Notes under the pieces: model-generated
Databases searched by the model: none
The model's input: only the letters and a program-made list of their open reading frames with translations
What the model was told of the DNA's origin: nothing
Part shown: positions 55,901 through 64,000 of the stretch, one piece after another
Layout of the letters: each line of letters opens with the position of its first letter
How positions within the stretch are numbered: position 1 is the stretch's first letter
Translations under genes and position numbers: made by a program
NCBI GenBank assembly: GCA_030063045.1
Contig: JAQSEB010000047.1
Coordinates: 2,294,001 to 2,358,000, forward strand
Direction of reading: 5' to 3'
DNA from: Pratylenchus scribneri
Lineage: Eukaryota > Nematoda > Chromadorea > Rhabditida > Pratylenchidae
DNA length: 64,000 nt

Positions 55901-57861
55901 GGAGCCAAGCTATGAACTGATGCGACATATGCCCGCAATTCGTCAGCAACAACCGCAAGCACAAATCTCACCAAAAATTGAGCCAAAAGGTTTTCTTTTT
56001 TTTTATAAAATATATTAAAATATTGTGGTAACCTCACGTCAACCTTTTCAAATTAATCTTCCGGTTTCGGGCTATAAACAATAAACCGGTTTCAAAGTGG
56101 TAATTTTTTCGTTCGGTTTGAATTTGGGAAACTTTTCCAATGTGGTATGGGGAATGGGTGATAAGAGGTCAAGGGTTCGAAATTCGAATCCAGCCAAAAT
56201 GCAAATTTATTTTAAAAATAAAATTTTAATGTTTTTTGCTTTTTTTAGAGCCAACATTGGATGTGACTAGCCTGTTGAAACGTCTCAAGAATTCGGGCAT
56301 TTTGACCAGCGTGAATGAGGCGGAACGCAAATCGAATGAACGCCTTGTTGCACTGGAGGCCAAGGGACATTCAATTGGTGGTCGGTCGAATTCACCGCCC
56401 GTCCCATGCGCACATCGCCTGGATCATATGGAACGCCGACAAACACCGATGGCCGGATTTGACCAATTTTCGATGCGCTCACTCATTATGTAAGCGATTT
56501 TTTTCTATTCAATTTGGACCGTTTTCCACTCGGGGTTTTAGAATTACGGTTTGTATTTTGTAAAGATCAAGATTGGGTTGACTAATGAAATGACTAGGTT
56601 TTTAAAAAAAATTGAACATAAAACTTATCGAAATCTTTTTGGCTCAGATGGTTACACTTCAATCTTGCAAAATTTAGGTCACGGGTTCGAATCCTCTCAG
56701 AGGAAGTTATTTTTTTCGAACTTGATCCGTACTTTTAAGCATTTTTATACATTCCACGGTACATTTTCTAGACGAAATAAAGTATTTCGAGCCAAAAATA
56801 CTTTACCCAAATCACCCAAACACATTTATTTTCAGTCGCTATGATTCAATCATTGATTCGATCCATCGACAGCGTACATCCTGCCAACATTGTGGCATTG
56901 GCTTCCAGGAGCTCTATGGAGAAGCATATCAACGGCATGTGGATTGGCATTTGCAGGACAGCCTCAAAATGAAGGATCCACGCCACAAATATCGGCGATC
57001 CCAACCGTGGTATTTGCTGGATGTGAGTGTTCAAAAATATTTAAATTTAATTCAATTTTTAATTTATTATTTTTTTCCAGGATTGGTTCAACTATTCAGA
57101 GACGGAATTGGTCAATCGGACACAAAATGCTGGTAAATTAGTTTGTTGGGATTAATTATTGAAAATCATAGGGTAAAAAATATCGGGCCAGCCCTCAAGT
57201 CATATATGGTGTAGTGGGTAGAGTGCTTGGTTTGAGGGAATAGTCGGAATGGTTCGATTCCCACTGAGGGCGGATATTTTTTTAAATTAATTAAAATACA
57301 ATTTAATATTAAAAAAAATTAATTAATATAATTTTTAATATTAAAAATAATTAAGAAAACGAGAAATCAGCAGCAGGAGGAATTGATGATTCTCATGGCT
57401 CTCCACAAGGACAAATGACAACGGGTGATACGAACCGGGATGCCCAATCGGATACGGTCGATACAAAGGTAGGAGGAGGGAAAGGAATGAATTAATGAAA
57501 TAATTTTTAATTTGAAAGGAATGCCAAGTTTGCCATGAGCAATTCGAGGAATACTGGGACGAGGAGGAGGATGTGTGGAGGCTGCGGGATTGCATCATTT
57601 CCGATGGAAAGGTAAATATATTGGGGAAAATGTTTTATCCTTTTTTTGGCGTAGAAATTTGTGGACTAAATTTAGATTTTAATTAGGGATGTTTTAATTA
57701 AAAACTAATGACTAATTATTGAACCAATTGCTAAAAAACAAATAATTTTTTGACATTTTCAGGCCTATCATTCCAATTGCCGTGACGATGATATTGGGGC
57801 AGCCAATCAAACATTGCCTATGGCATCAGATGACAATGAAAATAATAATAGCATCGATTAG
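52909..57861 (+). CDS. pcf-11: PCF11, pre-mRNA cleavage complex II subunit
   Basis: Some twelve exons encode the full PCF11 layout. The N-terminal CID binds the Pol II CTD: KTQINLLTILAEDYASYAEE, PLKMIMLYVVDSILKN, then KTRSAIFRLRSTWTDIFPKS and IDTKINAIDNKWP. A Pro/Gln-rich linker carries three tandem RKPESLP-type repeats. FEGP-like repeats follow (HRVSFAGPPRDVIIDG, HRMAFGEQKQVLIDG, FKGAFGGPP). Next come a helical DVTSLLKRLKNSGILT segment and two zinc-binding motifs, TSCQHCGIGF...RHVDWH and ECQVCHEQFEEYW...YHSNC, around a CLP1-binding-type WFNYSETELVN. PCF11 couples 3'-end cleavage to transcription termination. If the 53315 donor is not used, the frame ends soon after the CID (EVDTSTPSD, stop), giving a possible short isoform. 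Introns hold one MITE and two SINEs. Confidence 0.93.
54720..55035. repeat. MITE family B, copy 8 (clearest terminal repeats)
   Basis: The ends are inverted: aataaattactgaaattacc on the left and ggtaaattcagtaatttatt on the right. The core has family B ttaaacc/ggtttaa arms. It fills most of a PCF11 intron of about 400 bases. Confidence 0.85.
55318..55580 (+). repeat. tRNA-derived SINE-like element C, copy 8
   Basis: ggctggctaggattataaag, then a B-box (gcgggttcgaatccgctta) and gaggaagttattttttttca. It lies in a PCF11 intron. Confidence 0.75.
56560..56835 (+). repeat. tRNA-derived SINE-like element C, copy 9
   Basis: ttggctcagatggttacact (A-box-like), tcacgggttcgaatcctctc (B-box), then gaggaagttatttttttcga. 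The 3' part tctagacgaaataaagtatt is shared with copy 3. It lies in a PCF11 intron. A further tRNA-like B-box (gtcaagggttcgaaattcga) lies at about 56165 in the intron before. Confidence 0.75.
57191..57271 (+). repeat. tRNA-like sequence with a perfect 7-base acceptor stem
   Basis: GCCCTCA at the start pairs perfectly with TGAGGGC at the end. Inside lie A-box tggtgtagtgggtagagtgc and B-box ggttcgattcc. At 81 bases, with a poor T-stem and no clean anticodon loop, it is more likely a tRNA relic or a Pol III element than a working tRNA. It lies in a PCF11 intron. Confidence 0.45.
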
Positions 57862-60719
57862 ATGAATGAACAAATCAACCAAAGATGATTCTTCAAATTT
57901 CCATACCATTTTTTTTCTTTGATTATCACAATTTATACACTTTTTGTCATCACATACATATAATGAATTCGGGATAAAGAGATATTATAAAAATTGGTTT
58001 ATTTATTTCAAATGGGCGTTTTATTTGGGTGGCCATAATTTTTTGTCGTTCCTTTCGAAGAAGTTGATTCTCCTTTTGAACTCTTTGACGTTCAGAATAT
58101 TTCCTTCTCATATTCCATGGCAAAAACGAATAATTTTTCGTCATTTCCACGCCAACTTCCTGAGAAAAACCCGTTTTGTTGGCCGTAACCGCCTTCAACT
58201 TCCTCCCAGTTTTGTTGTTCGTTCTTCCTCCCTCCCTTCCCCCTCTTTTTGGCCGATCATTTATGCTGATGTATGGAAGGCTTATTGCTGCCCAAAACCA
58301 GCTCAACAAGTTCCCCGCGCATTCCAATTCCCTTTTTTTTAAAAATGGAATTGACGAAAGCGGCCGATTTGTTTGTGTGGAATATTCAAAATACGCTCAC
58401 AGGGGTGAAGCTCATTCATAATGGAATAGGGGGAATTCGATTCAATCTCCGAACGTTTTAAACCACCATCCCAATATATTTGAATTCATGGAGATAAACC
58501 CTTACTCGCCATGCATGAACATGAATTTATGTAGATGAACATGTTCGACTCCCAATGTTTGCCTTTCCCCAACCCATCCATTTTTGATCATCACCATAAA
58601 ATCAGCTGCACTGTCCCACGAATTATAGTCAAAATTTTCGTCGCGCCTATTTTTCATCAATTTCTGCCAATTCCCCTTCCTCATAATCAGCCCATTTATT
58701 AATTAGGCCCATTTTCATCTCCTCCTTTAATTTAAATTCCAAATTTCAAGTTCACAACCACTTTTCGTTTCCAATTTCCTCCGTCGCGCACCCGCCTACG
58801 CAATATTATTTTATTGGCCAGCGGGAATTTGTAAAATATGAATGAATGATCGCCGTCCACAATTCGAGTTTGCGTCATTCCCCACTTTCTCCCTTCTATT
58901 CCCGCTTTCTTAATAAGTGTCCTCGATCTTTTCCAATTTTGAATGGTTTAATAACGGAGTTTGGAATTGTTGTTCAAGGACTTTAAAAATGGACAAAAGG
59001 GGCGAAGGGCGAATGAATAATTCAAAATATTTTCGAGTATTTTCTGACTGAATATTCTAACTAGACGAGCCAAAATGTGTTCCCTTTCCCCCTTAATTTG
59101 CGTGAAATTCTTTGGAATTGCTGATCATTCCTCGTGATATTTTGGTTGGAAGATTAACATTCTAAATGAATTTATTCAAAATTTTTGATGTTAATTGGGC
59201 CATTATCTGAACACTTTAAATCTATGAACTCTGAAGCATATTTCATGCTTCGAGGCTATCCGTACCTTTTAAACAATAATTGGCCCTATAACTGTGGAGT
59301 ACAGCCAGCTAATGATAAGCCTTTTGCTAATTTGCCTCGAGAATTGTGCCTTTTTTCCATTTTTCAGATTCGCTCCTTGGCCAAATCCCAAATCACGGCT
59401 TCCTTCCTCATTACATTTCCATCCAAAAAGCGGTTTTCCCCGACCATAATCATCTTCCGTTCCACAATAATTGTCCTTTATTAAAATTTTTGTCCCCAAA
59501 TTTTCAATTGGAATAACAAAAAATTCCTTTTTCTCCTCTGTTTGTTAACCCTTGGTCAAGAAAGATTGAGGGCGAATAATTTGAGAGAAAGTTTTGTTGG
59601 GTTTTTGACTTTTAAGGCCATCGCCCCACTGCGCAATCAACGCCTCTCTCAATCATTCAGTCAGTCAATTGGATGATGATGAACTTTTGGCCTTGCCTCT
59701 GGGGCCCAGCAAATTTCCTGCCCCGTAAATTGAAAAATTGATTGTGCGAATTGGCTGTTGCGCTCGTCGCGCCCGAAACGAGTCCCTCCTCCTCTTCCGA
59801 TGTGTTGGAATTGGGCCCTTCCTCCCCTCTTTGATTGCCCCCAATTTACTTTTATTTTTTTATATTTTTTTTTTATAATTTGTTGATGATGTTTGCCCCA
59901 ATGTACATTTTGCCCATTCCTTCCCATTTTTCTTTCGATTTCTACCATATTTTCTCCAAGTCCGTTCATAAAGAATTCATTCAATCTTAAATTAGGACCC
60001 CGGAATCGAATAATAACTTTTTTGGGTCATATAATATTTTGGTCAAATTACCAATTCATTTCCAATTCCCATAGAAAATGTCATCAAATTTATTTTGCAT
60101 TTTATTTTTGTTGCCTAAAGGCCGAATCCTCACTACAATGGCTAAAAATTGACACCTTTCCTCGCCATTTTCGCCTTTTAATTCAGGCCAAATTAATTCC
60201 GTTCGATAATGTTGCAATTACTCCAAAAACTGGAATATTTGTACTAGTTCTTTATAGATTTGACCCATTGCCCGGCGAGGCAATAACCAATTTGGGAAGG
60301 CGATATGCCTTTCGGCAGTCCTAAATGTCCTCTTCAAAGTGGCCTTATATAATTTATGAAATTCATCTTTTTATTAATATGTTTTTTACTTTTTATGTCT
60401 TTGAGTGTAAGAATTCGAATTTTTGGAGGAAAAGCCGCCTATTTTATAAATTCTTTTAAAATTTTAAAAATTAGATAAGCTACTTTTTAGAGGACATTTT
60501 GGGCTTTCAAATGGTATAATGCCTTCCAAAATTAGCTGCTTCCTTGTTGAGATATGGCCAAATGAATGGCCCAGGTACACATTATCCTCTACCGGGCCCA
60601 TTTCTTCCCTTCCCCCCTCTGTTTTTTTTTATTATATAATCAATTTATATAATTAATTTATTTAATTTTCAATCAGAGAACATTTCCTTTTTGTGTCCGT
60701 CCTCCTTAAATCCGGCAGA
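57862..60719. other. Intergenic stretch with no supported gene
   Basis: About 2.9 kb between PCF11 and the cysteine-rich gene. ORFs at 57944-58342 plus and 59661-59984 minus overlap others and have no domain or splice support. Apart from MITE family A copy 3 I see no structured element. Confidence 0.5.
60262..60560. repeat. MITE family A, copy 3
   Basis: The inverted ends match copies 1 and 2: gaaggcgatatgcctttcgg on the left, tttagaggacattttgggct on the right. It is more diverged than copy 2 and non-coding. Confidence 0.75.
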
Positions 60720-63066
60720 ATGACCACCGAATTCGCTGCCACCAACAGAATATCAAATCCATCTCGTCGTTGGGCCCAATTCGCCATTTTCCTCTTTGCC
60801 CATTTGTTGCCCTCCGTTCAGCCAGATATGATCGACCAATTGACACGCCAAGGCACGACCATAATCGAAAATTCTAAAATTGTGGGCGGCGAGACGCGGC
60901 AATGCACATGCGATGGTAAAGAGTAGAATTGAAAAAATTTATTGAATTTGCCAAAAAATTAAGCCCTTTTCTGATTTTTAATTCCGCCTGGTTGTCTAAG
61001 TTTTAATAATTCCGCCTGGTTGACTAAGTTTTAATAATTCCGCCTGTTTGACTAAGTTTTAATAATTCCGCCTGGTTGACTAAGTTTTAATAATTCCGCC
61101 TGGGTTGACTAAGTTTTAATAATTCCGCCTGGTTGACTAAGTTTTAATAATTCCGCCTGGTTGACTAAGTTTTAATAATTCCGCCTGGTTGACTAAGTTT
61201 TAATAATTCCGCCTGGTTGACTAAGTTTTAATAATTCCGCCTGATTGACTAATAATTCCGCCTGGTTGACTAAGTTTTAATAATTCCGCCTGGTTGACTA
61301 AGTTTTAATAATTCCGCCTGGTTGACTAAGTTTTAATAATTCCGCCTGTTTGACTAAGTTTTAATAATTCCGCCTGGTTGACTAAGTTTTAATAATTCCG
61401 CCTGGTTGACTAAGTTTTAATAATTCCGCCTGATTGACTAATAATTCCGCCTGTTTTAATTCTTTTGATAAAACCACCTTCCCTCCAGCTGGTAGGAAGG
61501 TAAAAGAAGATGAAAAAGAGAAAAATTCTATTAGAAATACGCCAACATTTATTAGTGTTTACACATATAAAGCAGCACTTTGGGGGAAGAGAGACCCGGA
61601 AAATTGAAAAAAAAGCTAAAAAAAAATTTGCTATTGAAATGAAAATATTCTTCCAGAGCAACGAGAATGCATCAACGAAATGCAGGGCCAAGCAATGGGA
61701 TGCGTGAATCAGTGTTGGAGCACATTTGGTATATAGGAGGGGACAGAAAAGGGCATTTGTGACATTGGATTAGTTGGATATTTTGTTTTCCTCCCTAGCA
61801 GGCTCCATCACTTCCAGACCTGACACTTTGCGAAAATGTTTTGGCCGAGCCGACGTCCTAATTGGTAAAGTGTAAAGGGGAGAAAAAATTAATTGAAAAA
61901 GGGAGAATCAAGTGTATTAAATTGTTTTTCAATTGGAGAATTCATTCCAAAAATAATTGACATCACCCGAAATTTATTTCTTATTCTTTTATTTCGAACT
62001 CAAATCCCTCATAATAAAATCCCCTACTAGACAAAAATAAAAAAATAACAAATGAATATTTCCCCAGGCCAATTCATCACATGCTTCGAAGACAACGTTG
62101 ATTCGTTCGTTTGTTTTTCCTTTCCAAATTGTATCGTACCCAATGTTTTTCAGTTGTCTGACCCATAGGGCGGATGTGAAAATTCCCAAAGTGAATATCA
62201 CGGAATTGTTCAGGCTGGGTGTGGACAAAATTGAGAAGACAAAGCAGCAATTGACGAGGAGTTTATCCGGTTCATTTAAAAAAGCCAATGTCTTCATGAA
62301 TTTATTTTTTCTTTTTTAGATGGACCAATCCGAAAGGTTGTTAATTGGATGAGTTTATATTAACTTTTAAGAAATAAAATAATATTAAAAAGAGGGAGGA
62401 TGGATTCGATCCTTGATGACATTTTTATAGCCTAATTTCTCTAAATTTTCGCCTACCCAGTTAAATATTTTAGTCTATATTAGTCTTGGGACATTGCCTA
62501 AAATTTCCAAATAAATTCATCAAAATTGCGCAGATCATCGACACAGCCAGCGATTTTGGCGTTTGTGTTAAGGTGGGTATGCCATTTCACCAATTTCCAT
62601 AAATCCAATTCACACATAATTGTGCCCTTCCTTCCCTCACAATTTAGGATTGCTTCTTGGCCAAAAATCCCGATCAATTTTGCTTCGACCGAAAAGAGTC
62701 AGTAGTAAGGAAGGGAAAAAAAGTAAAATGCCATTTTAGTTGCCAACCACTTTTGCTAGACAATAAGGCCAAAAAGTCATTGCGGCAATGCACAAAATTG
62801 ATTGATTGGAAGAAGGAGGCCGGCGAACTTTGCGGTAGTGTAAAAATAATGATTAGGGGAAATTATAATGAATTTGTCACAGAATGTTCGGTGAAGGCGG
62901 GCATCAATGATTTGGACCAATATTGGTAAAGTCTAGGAAATTATTTTGGGTAGCAACTAATTGGCCATATTCCCCACACAGTCCAATGCTAAAATTAATT
63001 GGTGGAAGAGCGAATGGAGGAGGTGGTGGCCAAAATGCTGGGAGGAAAACGCAAGGACGGAAATGA
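60720..63066 (+). CDS. Secreted cysteine-rich nematode protein
   Basis: About ten exons rebuild a protein of about 300 residues. From ATG 60720 a hydrophobic stretch (AQFAIFLFAHLLPS) acts as signal peptide or anchor. Regularly spaced cysteines follow: TRQCTCDG, CINEMQGQAMGCVNQCW, TLRKCFGRADVL, FITCFEDNVDSCL, DFGVCVKDCFLAKN, FCFDRKDCQP, LRQCTKLIDW and QYCPMLKLIGGR, then a Gly-rich basic tail. The even number and CxxxC spacing suggest disulfide-bonded helices, as in nematode-specific secreted families, but I do not recognise a named one. It could be a secreted product of gland or cuticle; no function is assigned. The intron 60915-61655 is mostly a 28-base minisatellite. Confidence 0.65.
60980..61460. 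repeat. 28-base minisatellite
   Basis: The tandem unit is AATTCCGCCTGGTTGACTAA followed by GTTTTAAT, about 17 copies. Most are identical; single changes (ggttg/gtttg/gattg) occur, and two shortened units read gactaataattcc. It lies within the first intron of the cysteine-rich gene. It is unrelated to the 38-base satellite. Confidence 0.95.
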
Positions 63067-63396
63067 GCGAAACAAAGAAAAGGGTGAAGCATGGATTGAA
63101 GAAAATTTTTGTTTTCTTTTCTCCCCTATTTTTAATGCGTGTCAAATTGGAAAATACTATTAAAAATTCCTTCAAAATAATAAAAACTTTTCCTCTTTTT
63201 TAAAAAATGCATAAATATTTAAATAATAATTGGACGATTTGATGATGGGGATGGGGAGAGAGGGAAATGAGGAGGAGATCGATGAATGTGGGTAATTGGG
63301 TTATTTTGGTGGTAATTTTGGTTGATTTGTGTGATTCAATTTGTTTGATATTTTTTGATTGTAATTCCATTTCGACTTCATTTAAATTAATTCTTC

Positions 63397-64000
63397 TCAT
63401 TCGCCCCTCTGTTGCTGTTGATGCATCGTGGAATAGATGGAGGCTGCCGGATGATGCGGTTGTTGTTGAAATGTGTCCATGAAGGACAAATCCAATTGTT
63501 GCAGCGGTTGCTCGGCCATTTGTCGATGTTGTTGGCCGGGTACAAGGCCCAGAAGAGATTCAACATTGGCAGCCTCCAGTTGATTATGACCCAACATTGC
63601 GGCAATCTGTGAATGGAGAGGGAAAATCATTGGGGAAGATGTGGCCCGAGGCCCAAACCCTCACTTCGTCGCCAATGTCCATCGATGCACTCTGGGGCTG
63701 GAATTCGCCGGGTGACCATTGGTTGGACATTGGCGAAGGACTGTCACCGCCAGTGGTTGAACTCAATTTACTGTAGGCAATGAAATAAATTGATGAGGTA
63801 ATTAGTGGAATTTGGTGGAATTAAAGAAGGGGGATATACAATTAAATGGGCAAAAAATTATCGGAATAAAAAATAAACACAAAACTTCCAAATAAATAAC
63901 TGACCATGCCGCTGTTTTGGCGACCATCACAATTTCGGAACCAATATAGCCGGTGGGCGATTCATTCGCCTTGTAACGTTCTTCTGTCTCGAAATAGGCG
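63397..64000 (-). CDS. C-terminal end of a probable STAT transcription factor (partial)
   Basis: Three minus-strand exons (64000-63905, 63770-63665, 63606-63397) are in phase. The visible part reads AYFETEERYKANESP, then TGYIGSEIVMVAKTAACKL, then an acidic/Ser/Gln tail (SPSPMSNQWSPGEFQPQS; QPLQQLDLSFMDTFQQQ) and a stop. The arrangement 'F..YY/F...GYI/V.SEI..V' followed by an unstructured transactivation tail fits the end of a STAT SH2 domain with its phosphotyrosine site. Only this end is in the window, so the call is tentative. Other SH2-type or unrelated factors are possible. Confidence 0.45.

Noticed and set aside
57944..58342. 132-codon plus-strand frame after PCF11
   Set aside because: A similar-length frame lies on the opposite strand. 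The sequence is AT/pyrimidine-rich, and there are no domains or splice signals.
60980..61460. 28-base direct repeats resembling a CRISPR array
   Set aside because: The units abut each other with no spacers, so it is a minisatellite.

Overview
This is eukaryotic nuclear DNA from a nematode. I infer a plant-parasitic tylenchid close to the cyst nematodes, though the species cannot be fixed by reading alone. The reasons are many introns of 40-60 bases ending in TTTTAG or TTTCAG, compact same-strand gene clusters, at least one likely GC-AG intron, a nematode DB-module secreted protein, and closest recognisable resemblance to nematode orthologues. Almost every gene had to be rebuilt from several exons, so coordinates give the coding span from start to stop codon with exon ends in the text.

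Layout. Positions 1-4264 (minus) hold the 3' part of a proline/serine-rich protein. Positions 6046-7138 hold mitochondrial ribosomal protein L19. Positions 7715-13331 hold a leucine-rich-repeat (AMN1/FBXL-like) gene whose second intron carries a complete Mutator-like transposon (8285-10208) with its own small gene. A minus-strand block follows: N-acetylglucosamine kinase and a METTL23-like methyltransferase sharing one exon in one frame (13436-16251), the TPR co-chaperone SGT (16489-18106), and the Cdc34-type E2 UBE2R (18659-19831). On the plus strand are proteasome alpha subunit PSMA1 (20424-21401) and the TOR-ass­embly factor TTI1 (21581-26074). A second minus-strand block has an SLC35A nucleotide-sugar transporter, an NDUFA11-like complex I subunit and a small unidentified protein (26232-31491). 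The plus strand then has a double-MADF transcription factor, a C2H2 zinc-finger protein and oligoribonuclease REXO2 (32057-38598), with an EF-hand gene nested antisense inside REXO2 intron 1. A globin lies on the minus strand (38863-41237). UVRAG and VPS41 lie 195 bases apart (43740-51259). After them come a secreted DB-module protein (minus), PCF11 (52909-57861), a cysteine-rich secreted protein (60720-63066) and the 3' end of a probable STAT factor (63397 to the window end, minus).

Repeats shape the window. A 38-base AT-rich minisatellite occurs at three loci, one of them in the intron that joins the methyltransferase and kinase. A 28-base minisatellite fills one intron. There are three MITE-like families and about nine copies of a tRNA-derived SINE-like element. 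The dispersed elements sit almost entirely in introns and explain nearly every intron longer than about 200 bases.

Themes: endolysosomal and autophagy trafficking (UVRAG next to VPS41), protein quality control (SGT, UBE2R, PSMA1), mitochondrial genes (MRPL19, NDUFA11-like, REXO2) and amino-sugar metabolism (NAGK, SLC35A). The strongest leads are the METTL23/NAGK in-frame overlap, a transposon insertion that duplicated a splice donor, and the UVRAG-VPS41 tandem.
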